DNA of 64,000 bases from Gulosibacter macacae (GCF_003865375.1 NZ_RQVS01000011.1:1-64000), one strand, 5' to 3'. Numbered from the stretch's first letter, positions 19,288-28,319 are shown. A program made the numbers and translations. Notes: a model not told the origin generated them from the letters alone.

Positions 19288-20073
19288 ATGAGTGCTTTTA
19301 CCAGCGATACCCCCAATCAGGTCTGCGTGCGCGCCGACGAGCTCCTGCCCACCGCCGAAGATGTACTCGGGTGGATCGAGAGCACACTCGGCACCGTCGG
19401 CGGCTGGATTGCAGACGGCTTCGAGTGGATCTCAAGCGTGTTTGGCGACTCCGACATCGGTGGCATTTTCAGTGCGTTGAGCGATGCGCTGAACGAATTC
19501 AATGAATTTGTCTCGAGTCTCAAAGAGATCGCGCAACAGATCTTTGAATTCATCAAGGGCGTCTTCATGCCCTGGATTTTGCCGAGCTACGCCGACAAGT
19601 GGCGAGAAATCTCCGACCTCATGTTTGATGTCTCTGAGCTCACCGCGCCGAACGGACTACGCTCTCCCAACAGCACCTGGCAGGGTGAAGCAGCGCAGAA
19701 ATACCGCGAGTTCGCGGCCAAGTCGACCGACGCGGCATTCTTTGGCAGCACGATCGCCAACCAGCAGGCCGATCTGCTCGACGACGCTGCCGAGCGCGGC
19801 CAGGCCTTCTACACGGCACTCCTCGGCCTCATTGTGAGCATCATCCTCACGATTCTCAGCGTCGCCGCCGAAGCCGCGGCGATCGTCACCATTCCGGCAG
19901 CCATCATGACGGTGCTGCTCGAAGTGGTCCCACTCACCATCGACGTGGTCATCCTGATCGAAGAGAGCGTCCTGCTCGTGCAACAGCAGGCGGCGGCGTT
20001 CGAGACCATGACGTCGAACCTCGAGGCTGCGACTGCGCACTTCCCTGGCGGCAATTGGCCACCCGTGGCGTAA
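19288..20073 (+). CDS. WXG-motif protein with hydrophobic C-terminal segments
   Basis: The protein has 261 residues. The N-terminal third contains many Trp and Phe residues in amphipathic helices. Residues about 100-170 resemble a WXG100 module with the WxG motif at Trp131 (STWQGEAAQKYREF). Two strongly hydrophobic segments (about 172-195 and 198-225) could form a membrane hairpin, followed by a helical tail and a short FPGGNWPPVA end. The WXG100 fold is typical of ESX-exported proteins and their partners. The gene lies 47 nt after the acidic repeat protein and 32 nt before the FHA gene. A membrane-active substrate or structural partner is possible; I cannot decide. Confidence 0.72.
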   Translation: MSAFTSDTPNQVCVRADELLPTAEDVLGWIESTLGTVGGWIADGFEWISSVFGDSDIGGIFSALSDALNEFNEFVSSLKEIAQQIFEFIKGVFMPWILPSYADKWREISDLMFDVSELTAPNGLRSPNSTWQGEAAQKYREFAAKSTDAAFFGSTIANQQADLLDDAAERGQAFYTALLGLIVSIILTILSVAAEAAAIVTIPAAIMTVLLEVVPLTIDVVILIEESVLLVQQQAAAFETMTSNLEAATAHFPGGNWPPVA

Positions 20074-20105
20074 TGGCGCCTTGGGAGTACGCATAATAGA
20101 TCGCG

Positions 20106-21545
20106 ATGAGTGATTCTCCCGCCGGTCCCGGTGTCCGCTATCGCGCGGGCACCGGGGTCGTCGTGCGTCATGGCTCTACGACAATCCTGCTCGCTACTTC
20201 GCTCGCCGATCGTGCCGAGGCCGTGTACGAGGCACTGCTCGCGGAGCGCGATCCCATGTCAAGCATTGCCGACCGTGACGGTGATATTGCAGTCATCGCC
20301 GTCGCGCCTAAGGCGACCACCTTCGTCGTTCGCGGCGACGACGTGCACTGGCGAATCATCACCCCGAGTCGCGAAGTTGCCGAGCTTGCCGAGTTTCGCG
20401 CGGGCTGGCGCGGCGGCGCGGTTGCTGAGGCGCTGGGCTGGCAGATACGCATCGGTGACGTCGCCGCGGCGAACGAGGATGCACGAGCATGGCCCCTGGG
20501 TTCTGGTATTGCGGCAGCCGCTGAGGTTACCTGGGGCGAACTCCCGGTGACGGAGCCGGAAGCCGCACCGGCGATCGACGTGATTGACCCGGTGCAGGCG
20601 CCTCCCGCGGTCACCGTTGTTGACCCCGGCCACGCAGATTCCGCGGAGTCGAACGGCGGTGTACGGGACGACAGCGACACTGAGCCAGCTGTTCGCGAAT
20701 CACCACGGCCGCCTGCCGCCCCCGTCGAAGATCTCGACGCGACGATTCACGATGTGCCACCTTCCGCACCGCCGTCTTCCGCGCCGCCGTCAGCGGCGCC
20801 ACAATCGCCCGCGCCGCAACCGTCGGCGCCCCAGCCGGTGAGCGAAGTTGACGACTACACCGTTCACGATGTGCCGATGCGCATGGGGTTTTCGACGAAT
20901 CCCCCTGCGGCGCAGCCACCTTCCGCACCTGCCCCGATTCCGGTGATCTCGCAGACCGCGATGACGCCGCCGCAGATGGACGCACCCGCGCCCACCGCTC
21001 CCCCGGTTTTCCAAGCTCAACGCTTCACTGCACCGACTGCGCATCCGCAAGTACCGGTGGCACCATCAGCACCGATCCAAGCGCCACCAGCGGCAATGCC
21101 CCCGGCGGTACCGACATCAAGCGGATCACCGACGCCACCCGCCCCAGCCGCAACAGCAGCGGCCCCAGCTCCCGCCGCGCCACCGGCCGCAGCCACCGAG
21201 CCTCCGGCACCGTTCGTGCCACAGCTCGTCTCGAACCAGGGGCACCTGGTAACGCTCACCGCATCCGTTGTCATCGGCCGCCACCCCTCGGCCGAGCGCG
21301 CCCCGAACCCACATGGCGCACAGACCCTCACGATGATTTCGCCGCGTGAAGAGATTTCGCGGTCCCATTGCATCGTCACCTACGACGCCGGCAATGTGCT
21401 CGTTTGGGATCTCAACTCAGCCAATGGCACCCAGCTGTTGCGAAACGGCCGCTTCCCCGAGCCGCTCACCCCGCAGGTTCCCGTCGTGCTTGACCGGGGT
21501 GACATCATCGACCTCGGTGATGGCGCCGCCCTCTGGCTCGCTTAG
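20106..21545 (+). CDS. FHA domain-containing protein
   Basis: The 479-residue protein has an N-terminal globular domain (about 1-150) of unknown function, a long Pro/Ala/Ser-rich linker (about 155-380) and a C-terminal forkhead-associated domain (about 382-479). The FHA hallmarks are present: IGRHPS, SRSHC and NSANGT, which bind phosphothreonine. In this locus the obvious partner is the kinase at 4407-5882, whose substrates or own phosphosites it could read. The linker contains repeated TIHDVP/TVHDVP motifs with a Thr, possible phosphorylation sites (inference). The stop codon TAG at 21543-21545 overlaps the opposite-strand mycP stop. Confidence 0.88.
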   Translation: MSDSPAGPGVRYRAGTGVVVRHGSTTILLATSLADRAEAVYEALLAERDPMSSIADRDGDIAVIAVAPKATTFVVRGDDVHWRIITPSREVAELAEFRAGWRGGAVAEALGWQIRIGDVAAANEDARAWPLGSGIAAAAEVTWGELPVTEPEAAPAIDVIDPVQAPPAVTVVDPGHADSAESNGGVRDDSDTEPAVRESPRPPAAPVEDLDATIHDVPPSAPPSSAPPSAAPQSPAPQPSAPQPVSEVDDYTVHDVPMRMGFSTNPPAAQPPSAPAPIPVISQTAMTPPQMDAPAPTAPPVFQAQRFTAPTAHPQVPVAPSAPIQAPPAAMPPAVPTSSGSPTPPAPAATAAAPAPAAPPAAATEPPAPFVPQLVSNQGHLVTLTASVVIGRHPSAERAPNPHGAQTLTMISPREEISRSHCIVTYDAGNVLVWDLNSANGTQLLRNGRFPEPLTPQVPVVLDRGDIIDLGDGAALWLA

Positions 21546-22849
21546 CGACGGCCTCGAAGTTCTCGCGCCCGGCGCACAAGCCAAAGCACGCTCACCACAA
21601 GCACACCGGCTCCGGTCACAATGAGCGCGGTTTCAGCACGCACCGCGAGCGGGTTCGCGGCGGCCTCTGGCGGTACCTGACCGGCGTGCCCGGGGGCCGG
21701 CTCCCTTACCCCGCCTGGCATCAGCGGCCCAGGCAACTGCGCCGACGGGATGACCGTCACCGCGTCATAGGGGGCGACAATGCCCCAGCCCACGAGGTCG
21801 TCGCGGTCACTTGCCGATGAACGCAGCGCTGTCGATTCGATACGCCAGCGCCACATTTCCGGGCCCTCGTCGGGATGGCTTGCCGCGACGAGCGCAGCAA
21901 TGCCGCCAGCGTACGCCGTCGCGAAACTTGACGAAGGAGCATCCTGCGACACGAAGCAATCGCCATCGGCGAACCACGAGACAAGCACATGCTGACCCGG
22001 TGCGGCCACCGAGACATGTGGCCCGTGAATCGAGGCCTCGGTCGGTGCACCTGCGTTGTCTACGGCAGTCACCGCGAGCACGCCGTCATAGCCCGCGGGG
22101 TACCGCACCCCGTCGCCTGCTTCGCCCTCGTTCGCGGTCGCCCGGTTTCCTGCGCTCGCCACGACGAGCGAGCCTGCCGCGAGCGCGTCGGCCACAGCTC
22201 CGGCAAGTTCGGGCGAGTCAACCGGGGTCGACAACGCGACCACAATGATCTGCGCACCCTGCGACGACGCCCAACGGATGCCCGCGGCAGTCGTCTCGGG
22301 CGTGGGCGGGATGGGGTTGGTGCCGGGGCCGAGCGAGGAAGTCGCTTCGTACACGCGAACGGGCAGGATCTCGGCGCCGGGCGCGACGCCGACGAGGCCA
22401 GACCCCTCAACCGGTTGCGCGGCGATGATGCCGGCGATCGCCGTACCGTGTCCCTCAGCGTCGGTCTTGCCATTGCCGCCAGCACTCACAAAGTCGGTGC
22501 CGGATGCCGTCACGGTGGTGAGGTGCGCGTTCGCCGCGTCGACACCGGAGTCAACGATGGCGACTTTGATGCCCTCACCTGTAGAAACCTGGTTGGCGCG
22601 TTCGATTCCGAGCAGCGGGAACGCGAGCGGCGTATCGGGCAGATACTGCGGATTGCCGCGTTCGCAGGTGCCGACGTCGCCCTGTTGCGGGGCCGGTGCC
22701 GAGAGGATGCCCGTGACCACCGCATCCGGGGCCAGTGACGCGCGTGCTTCGGCCGGGCTGGAATTCAGTGCGCCGATCCACACACCACCGGCGAGCAGCA
22801 GTGCCAGCGCCCGGCAGGTGACTGGTCGATGCTTCCGGTCACAAATCAT
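21542..22849 (-). CDS. mycP: Type VII secretion mycosin (S8 serine peptidase MycP)
   Basis: The 435-residue subtilase has a signal peptide (about 10-35), catalytic Asp100 (AIVDSGVD), His134 (EGHGTAIAG) and Ser308 (SSSFATA), then a Pro-rich linker and one C-terminal membrane helix (about 405-425) with a short Arg-rich tail. This is the canonical mycosin layout and, unlike the two subtilases at the start of the window, the triad is complete. Mycosins stabilise the ESX membrane complex and process substrates. The ATG at 22849 overlaps the eccB stop (ATGA), which fixes the start; an extended frame upstream lies within eccB. It is the last gene of the eccD-eccB-mycP run. Confidence 0.93.
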   Translation of the reverse strand: MICDRKHRPVTCRALALLLAGGVWIGALNSSPAEARASLAPDAVVTGILSAPAPQQGDVGTCERGNPQYLPDTPLAFPLLGIERANQVSTGEGIKVAIVDSGVDAANAHLTTVTASGTDFVSAGGNGKTDAEGHGTAIAGIIAAQPVEGSGLVGVAPGAEILPVRVYEATSSLGPGTNPIPPTPETTAAGIRWASSQGAQIIVVALSTPVDSPELAGAVADALAAGSLVVASAGNRATANEGEAGDGVRYPAGYDGVLAVTAVDNAGAPTEASIHGPHVSVAAPGQHVLVSWFADGDCFVSQDAPSSSFATAYAGGIAALVAASHPDEGPEMWRWRIESTALRSSASDRDDLVGWGIVAPYDAVTVIPSAQLPGPLMPGGVREPAPGHAGQVPPEAAANPLAVRAETALIVTGAGVLVVSVLWLVRRARELRGRR

Positions 22850-24168
22850 GTCAGCGGCACCGTCGCCCAGGCTGCCTCGACCGAAAGGGTTGGCCCAACT
22901 GGCAGAAGCCGTACCCACGGTGCCGGCACATTCGTCACATCGGTGAGCTGGTAGCCGAGCCGCTGCACGACATCACCCTCGTTGCCGGCGAGGCCGTAGG
23001 CGATGCCCGCATCGGTCACCACGTAGATGGCACCGAGGGCACCGCCCGAGGTCGCGCGTACGAGGGCACCGGTACCGCCCGCGACAACGACTTCGCGCTG
23101 CGTCGGCGGCACGGCCTGGATGAGCGTCGAGTGAGTCTGCCCCTGCGATTCGGTGAGCACCGCGCAAGGCACGGTGCCGGCTGCTTCGAGACCCGGGATC
23201 GTGCTCGGCCAATCGGCGGGGGCAAAACGGTCGGTCGACACCGTGAGTTCCGCGATATCGGCGAGCGAGGCGCGCAACGCGTTGCCCATCTGCGCTCCAC
23301 CGCCGACGACATAGAGCTGGTAATCAAAATCGGTAATCTGCGCGAGCGTGCCAGGTGCCACCACGAGGTAGCGGCGCAGATTCTGCCCATCCGGCACTTC
23401 AACGACGGTGCCGAGCTGAGCGGTCGTGAGCGCACCGCGCATCTCCGCCGCACCGCCGGCACCGTCGAAACTCCAGGGGGCCACCGGCGAGCCGAGGTCG
23501 AACAGATCGAGCCAGGCCGAACCGACGCTCGTGATCTCGTTCGCTTCCCAACCAAGCGCGATGCGCACCGTCGCGAGATCAGCCTCGGCAATTTCGTAGC
23601 GGCGCCCTTCGGCGACGAGGAAGGTGGTGCCTTGATGCTCCACGAGCGCACCGCCAATCGCGGCGCCCGCGGGCACTTCGCCGCCAATGGTCACGTGAGC
23701 GGCGTCATCGGCCGGGCAGGCAATCCATCCCGAGTTTGCGAGGAGTTCGGGGGCGGGCACCGCGGCGGGTCCGTCGACGATGCCGATCTCTGGGCCGCGC
23801 GGAATGTCATTGAGCGTGCTCGAGTCGACCGTGGTGCGGTCGAGGCCTGGGCCCGCGGCGAGCAATTGCGCACTGATCTGATTGCGCACCGGGTGCAGGG
23901 TGCCGTCGATCGTGAAGTATTGCGCGCCGGTATCACTGTCAGTGATCACGATGCCGTTTGCCCAGTTGCCGGGAAGGGCGGGCGAGAAGCGCCCAAAAAT
24001 CCACGCGCCGACGAGGATGATGATGGTGAGCGCGATGCCGATGGCCAGCGGGCCGATGGGTGATTGCAGTTCGACTTCACGGCCGCCCGGAGTGCCCGAG
24101 TTGAAGGCTGCGACGAGTCGGCGACGGTTGAACCGCTGAGCGTCGAGGATGTCTTTGCTGGATGCCAC
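22846..24168 (-). CDS. eccB: Type VII secretion protein EccB
   Basis: The 440-residue EccB is a core ESX membrane component. The N-terminal cytoplasmic stretch (SSKDILDAQRFNRRRL, then FNSGTPGGRE) and single helix (about 38-62) match the family, followed by a large periplasmic domain of repeated beta motifs with two or more cysteines (WIACP, VPCAV). The GTG at 24168 lies 7 nt after the eccD stop and gives the expected N-terminus; the longer frame upstream is within eccD. Length is slightly below the mycobacterial proteins (about 480-500). Confidence 0.93.
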   Translation of the reverse strand: MASSKDILDAQRFNRRRLVAAFNSGTPGGREVELQSPIGPLAIGIALTIIILVGAWIFGRFSPALPGNWANGIVITDSDTGAQYFTIDGTLHPVRNQISAQLLAAGPGLDRTTVDSSTLNDIPRGPEIGIVDGPAAVPAPELLANSGWIACPADDAAHVTIGGEVPAGAAIGGALVEHQGTTFLVAEGRRYEIAEADLATVRIALGWEANEITSVGSAWLDLFDLGSPVAPWSFDGAGGAAEMRGALTTAQLGTVVEVPDGQNLRRYLVVAPGTLAQITDFDYQLYVVGGGAQMGNALRASLADIAELTVSTDRFAPADWPSTIPGLEAAGTVPCAVLTESQGQTHSTLIQAVPPTQREVVVAGGTGALVRATSGGALGAIYVVTDAGIAYGLAGNEGDVVQRLGYQLTDVTNVPAPWVRLLPVGPTLSVEAAWATVPLT

Positions 24169-24175
24169 GGTGCGC

Positions 24176-25522
24176 CTACACGAATCCGAGGGCGATGACG
24201 GCGGCCGGGATGATCGTAAGCAGGGCCAGCACCGAGAGTAGATCGGCGAGGCGATCGAGGTTTGCCGACACGACGCGGTTGAGTGCACCGATGGCGAGCA
24301 CGAGCGCGGCAACGAGGATGACCGCAAAGACAACCCATTGCGCCAAGTGGGGTTGTTGTAGGGCGGTGAAGATGGCACCGCCAACGAGTGCACCTGCGCC
24401 GGTGATCACGCCGACAAGCACCTCGGTGCGGTCGTAGACCTGCCGGGTATTCAGCAATAGGGATGCGCCAATCGCTCCGAGCAGCACGAGCGCAGCAACG
24501 CCGCCACTCACGATCCAGGGCACGCACACGAGGAGCACCACGCCGCCGGCAATCTTGAGGCTGAGATTCACGGCTCGACCGATGGCTTCGTGGCCGCGCA
24601 CCTGGTGGTCGGTGTAGACGTGCGTGTCGCGCGCGCGTTCCTCGTCATTGCGCGGGATGAACACGCCCATCGGCGTCTGCGCGAGGGCAATCCAGGGCGC
24701 GACGATGAGCATGAGACCGGTCACAGTGGCGGTGGTGATCGCCACGAATTCGGCGTCGAGGCCGATCACGGCGCGTGCGAGCCCGGCCCACAGCAGCATG
24801 ACGCCGGCGTAGAGCACGCCGACGAGTCCAGCGATCGGCGGGGATGCTTGCCCTCGCTGGCCTCGCAAGGTCACGAAACCGAGACCGCCGACAACGACGA
24901 GTGCGGAGCCGGCAGCGATGAGTTGTGTGCCAAGGTCGTCGAAGAGTGCTGTGGCTGCGGCGCCAGACAAGACCGCCGCGGTGGCATGCACGATGAGTGC
25001 GCTTACCGGTTGCCCGACTCGCGCAATGACGATCGCGGCGGCGATAGCGATGATGGCGGCGCCTGCGCCGGCGGCGAGGGCAACCATGCCACCGAGTTGG
25101 AAGAGCATGATCGCGACGATGAGGAGGAGTGCGACTGCTGAGGCAACGGCAACGCGGAGGGAGTCGTCGCCGTTCCACCCGGTGCCGCGCGCTTCGACGG
25201 CGTCGCCAAGCGCCTCGACCAGGTCGTCGTAGCGGCGTTCGTCCTCGCGCTTGTCGCCGAGTTCGAGGCGCAGCACGTCACCGGCGGCCAGTTCGGCTTG
25301 TTCCGGCGTGCGGTCAAGTGGGATCACCTCGCCGAGTTCATCGCGCACCCGGAAGCCGATCGATGCGGCATTCGCCGTGAGTAGGCCCATCTCGTCGACG
25401 ACCATCGGCACGACTTCAGCCAGGGGCAGCGTTGCCGGCAGGGCAATGTCGTAGCTGCTGTCACCGGTCGTGAAGGTCACCGGAATCATTGCCAGGATGC
25501 CCTCGCCAGACCGCGTTGCCAT
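24176..25522 (-). CDS. eccD: Type VII secretion integral membrane protein EccD
   Basis: The 448-residue protein begins with a cytoplasmic ubiquitin-like domain (about 12-90, PVTFTTGDSSYDIALPA) and continues with about eleven membrane helices, the signature of EccD. EccD forms the bulk of the ESX inner-membrane channel. An internal ATG 11 codons downstream (MIPVTF) is an equally good start, since GAGGG lies about 10 nt ahead of it, whereas GGGAG is only 2 nt from the first ATG. eccB follows after 7 nt. The 89 nt upstream separate it from the DUF1023 gene. Confidence 0.93.
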   Translation of the reverse strand: MATRSGEGILAMIPVTFTTGDSSYDIALPATLPLAEVVPMVVDEMGLLTANAASIGFRVRDELGEVIPLDRTPEQAELAAGDVLRLELGDKREDERRYDDLVEALGDAVEARGTGWNGDDSLRVAVASAVALLLIVAIMLFQLGGMVALAAGAGAAIIAIAAAIVIARVGQPVSALIVHATAAVLSGAAATALFDDLGTQLIAAGSALVVVGGLGFVTLRGQRGQASPPIAGLVGVLYAGVMLLWAGLARAVIGLDAEFVAITTATVTGLMLIVAPWIALAQTPMGVFIPRNDEERARDTHVYTDHQVRGHEAIGRAVNLSLKIAGGVVLLVCVPWIVSGGVAALVLLGAIGASLLLNTRQVYDRTEVLVGVITGAGALVGGAIFTALQQPHLAQWVVFAVILVAALVLAIGALNRVVSANLDRLADLLSVLALLTIIPAAVIALGFV

Positions 25523-25611
25523 TGCTCCCCCGTGGTTGTTACGTGTGCCCCCAGCACTTTACCCGGATGCTCCAAACTGGCTCGTCGGCCAGTGGACGGA
25601 TCCCTCCGCCA

Positions 25612-27234
25612 CTACTTGCGGTCGGTGAGCACATCGGCGAAGTCGTCGAGTGTGCCCGTCGGGGTGCCATCGGGGTTGAGCTTGAGGTAATCGGAGTGGC
25701 GCGCGAACGGGTTCCACCATTGGCCCGACCAGGGTGGGGTGTCATTCGAGAGATGCTCTACGCCATCGAGCTTTGTCGGGTTCACACCGAATGAGCCATC
25801 CGGGCCGATGCCTTGTACGGCATCGTACGAGTCGACCGCCGACACATAGGCACCACCGGAATCGATGTTGTAGTCGCGAATATCTTGCGCGCCCGATCCG
25901 GGAGACCCAAACATCACGAGGTCGTCAACGACTCCAACGTTCACTTCGGTGGTCATCATGCCGGAAGTCGTAGACCCGTAGGAGTGGCCAAACACCGACA
26001 TGTGTGAGTCGCCCGAGCCACTCGCCGTGTGCGAGGCCTGGATGCCTTCGAGGAATCCCGACAGGAGTCCAGCCCCTTCTTCGGCACGACTTGTACCAGC
26101 AGCTTCAATTGCTCCCGGAGGCGCGTCGTAGCCGAGCCAAGCGATCATGGCGACGTCGCTCGGCGGCAGACCGGAGCGGTCAATTGCGTTCTGGCGCAGG
26201 TTGTTCACGTCGTTGATTGACCCGTCGAGACTGTCGCGCACGTTCGTGGTCATCCCCGGCACGTAGGTGCCGACGTGGGCCGCGTTATCAACGTCGCCGA
26301 TGGCCACGGCCGCGCGGACTTGGTCGCCGCTGGTCGCATCAAGCAGGAGCAAGGATGTGCCTGGCCAGTTTTCGAGCGACTCTTGTGTTTGCCGCAGGTC
26401 ATTTAGCCTGTTCACCGCATCCCGATAGCTACTCGAATTCGCGCCTTCACTCTCAATGAGTTCGGCCAATTCAGCAGCCACTTCCGCTTCGGCTGCTTCG
26501 ATCAGGCCTGCCAGCCGATTCCGATTGGCGAGATCGCGTGAGTGGGCGTCAATACCGTTGAGATTGCCGATGGCGTCAGGGTCGTTGGCGATGATGAGCG
26601 CGCGCTCCTCGTCGGTGAGGGCATTCCACCAGGCCGCGACTTCAGTTGCGGACCAGTCTGGGTTGGGACGGTCGGGCAACCCTTGTGAGAATGAACCTGA
26701 TCCCTCAGTGGAATCCACCGTCGATAGCGCGTCAAGTCGCGTCTTGTAGTTGCTGTCGACCGTGTCGGCAGAGGTGAGCACATTGCTTATGGCGCTCTCG
26801 AGTTCAAGCAACGCCGATTGTGCGATTGATTGAACACGGCCATACCCACCGCCAGCGTTGTCTAGGTCGATGTCTGCCTGTTTCCAAGCCGCAATCGAGA
26901 CGGCACCCGTACTCGAGATCACTAACCCTTGGATCTCGGCGTAGGTGATGCATTCGTGCACGGCCGTTTCAATCTCCCAAACCCCGTCCGAGGCTTCGGC
27001 CGATGCGAGCACGAGCTCCGAGAATTGCGCGACGAGGTCGTCAGCAACATCGGATTCGCGATCGAGCGCCGCCCTGACGGCATCTGCCGTCTGGCCCTGC
27101 GCATCGAGCGCACCGCGTCGAGTGGTGAGATCGTCGGCAACGCGCTCGAGCGTGCTCCGCCGATCATGTGCCGCCTGAACCGCATCATCAAGGGGGCCGC
27201 GCTGCCAAGTCTGAACTTCAGCCCAGGTAACCAT
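25612..27234 (-). CDS. DUF1023 alpha/beta-hydrolase, candidate type VII secreted effector
   Basis: The 540-residue protein has a long helical N-terminus (about 1-200) that could pair as a WXG100-like or LXG-like export domain. A middle helical part follows, then a DUF1023 alpha/beta-hydrolase domain (about 290-500) with nucleophile elbow GHSYGS (Ser418). A possible acid is in the VDSYDAVQG segment and the likely His is in the C-terminal GVEHLSND. There is no signal peptide. DUF1023 proteins are found as lipase/esterase-like enzymes in actinobacteria. It is the third gene of a tight set: EspC-like protein, lipoprotein (5 nt upstream), hydrolase. This suggests an exported enzyme with a lipoprotein guard or anchor; the activity is not proven. 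Confidence 0.8.
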   Translation of the reverse strand: MVTWAEVQTWQRGPLDDAVQAAHDRRSTLERVADDLTTRRGALDAQGQTADAVRAALDRESDVADDLVAQFSELVLASAEASDGVWEIETAVHECITYAEIQGLVISSTGAVSIAAWKQADIDLDNAGGGYGRVQSIAQSALLELESAISNVLTSADTVDSNYKTRLDALSTVDSTEGSGSFSQGLPDRPNPDWSATEVAAWWNALTDEERALIIANDPDAIGNLNGIDAHSRDLANRNRLAGLIEAAEAEVAAELAELIESEGANSSSYRDAVNRLNDLRQTQESLENWPGTSLLLLDATSGDQVRAAVAIGDVDNAAHVGTYVPGMTTNVRDSLDGSINDVNNLRQNAIDRSGLPPSDVAMIAWLGYDAPPGAIEAAGTSRAEEGAGLLSGFLEGIQASHTASGSGDSHMSVFGHSYGSTTSGMMTTEVNVGVVDDLVMFGSPGSGAQDIRDYNIDSGGAYVSAVDSYDAVQGIGPDGSFGVNPTKLDGVEHLSNDTPPWSGQWWNPFARHSDYLKLNPDGTPTGTLDDFADVLTDRK

Positions 27235-27239
27235 GTCGA

Positions 27240-27851
27240 CTATTTCGCGGGCTCAGGTGTCGCGAAGCCAGCTTCATAAGGGAACTTTGCTGCGAGGTCG
27301 GCTTCAAGCGCCTTCGGTTCAGTCACGAGACGGCAACCCGACATACTCAGCATTCCGGTGTGGCTACCCTCCGCCCAAGTTGCAGACACATAACCACCGT
27401 TGACCGGATCAAACCACCGAACCGTGACGACACCCGTGCCGTTGTCGAATTGCTGCGGCTCAGAGAACCCGAGCTTGAGGAAATGCTCATTGCCGAGGGT
27501 CATTAGGGTCTCAAGAGGTACAAGTGAACCGACAGCGGCAAGCGCCGTAATGCTCCACGTATCGTCACCACACGGACGCACCGGGAAGCGCGGGATACCC
27601 GCCTCACCAACCCGCAATTCACCCGCCCCGGCTGCCGAGACCGCATGCTGGAAATCATCGACAACCGGTAGCACCCGATCGGCATAGTCGTTGAGTGATT
27701 CACGTTGTGAGACTGGTGCCTCACCATCGACATTTGGAAATCCGTTCATGTCGCTGTCTCCTGTCGAGGTGCATCCGGTGAGTAGAAAGGCAGAGAGTAG
27801 TGTTGCGGCGATACCGAGCCGAGCGCGAGAAATTGATGATCGTGCGGGCAT
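27240..27851 (-). CDS. Putative lipoprotein of the DUF1023 cassette
   Basis: The protein has 203 residues with a lipoprotein signal: Arg residues, a hydrophobic stretch and lipobox LLTGC (Cys at about 27). The mature part has three further cysteines (RPCGDD, SGCRLV) and no family I recognise. The ATG at 27851 lies 4 nt after the stop of the EspC-like gene and 5 nt separate its end from the hydrolase gene, so the three are one unit. It could protect the cell from the hydrolase or help its export, by analogy with lipoprotein immunity partners of type VII lipases; this is inference. The longer upstream frame is antisense noise. Confidence 0.78.
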   Translation of the reverse strand: MPARSSISRARLGIAATLLSAFLLTGCTSTGDSDMNGFPNVDGEAPVSQRESLNDYADRVLPVVDDFQHAVSAAGAGELRVGEAGIPRFPVRPCGDDTWSITALAAVGSLVPLETLMTLGNEHFLKLGFSEPQQFDNGTGVVTVRWFDPVNGGYVSATWAEGSHTGMLSMSGCRLVTEPKALEADLAAKFPYEAGFATPEPAK

Positions 27852-27855
27852 CGAC

Positions 27856-28170
27856 CTACACCGCCCACTGGCCGGTGGGACCAATGCGGAAGCGCTGTTC
27901 CCCGGCCGAATCGGCTGCGTGCAAGGCTTGCTCGGCGAGGATGACATCGAGCGAGAACTCTGCGAGACGCGTCACGAGTCCGTGGACTCGCTCGTCGAGA
28001 CCGCTACCGGCCGTCGACAGACTCGCCACTGCAGTCGCGCCGGGTATGGCCGTCGCGACGGAGTTCAGTGCAACTTCAGTGCCATTCGCGCCGGACGCAT
28101 CTGCCGAAATATCGTCGAGGTGGCCGGCCAGTTCAGTAAACTCGCCCGCAGTGAGATCTAAGTCAGCCAT
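27856..28170 (-). CDS. EspC-like small type VII secretion protein
   Basis: This 104-residue protein (MADLDLTAGEFTELAGHLDD) has the length and pattern of the EspC/DUF2580 family: an N-terminal helix, a loop rich in small residues and a second helix ending with a conserved-looking aromatic. There is no signal peptide. EspC-like proteins fold as WXG100 hairpins and travel through ESX systems, often paired with a larger substrate. It is the first gene of the lipoprotein-DUF1023 hydrolase unit, which makes it a candidate export partner of the hydrolase. Confidence 0.72.
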   Translation of the reverse strand: MADLDLTAGEFTELAGHLDDISADASGANGTEVALNSVATAIPGATAVASLSTAGSGLDERVHGLVTRLAEFSLDVILAEQALHAADSAGEQRFRIGPTGQWAV

Positions 28171-28228
28171 CTCGTCCCCTCTTGCACGGAATGCACGGAT
28201 GATTCACTGTAACGACGAAACACAGCCA

Positions 28229-28245
28229 GTTTGGCGTCGCCAAAC
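28229..28245. terminator. Short perfect hairpin downstream of the helicase gene
   Basis: Arms GTTTGGCG and CGCCAAAC are separated by one base. It lies 75 nt beyond the helicase stop and 59 nt upstream of the EspC-like start. There is no T-run, so it is a weak terminator candidate or an operator for the effector cassette. Confidence 0.4.
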
Positions 28246-28319
28246 CAGCTTCATCCGCAGGTTTGATGAGGCCCATGAATGGCCGAGGGGTCATCCTCGG
28301 GATTGACTGGGCTGGTGGC

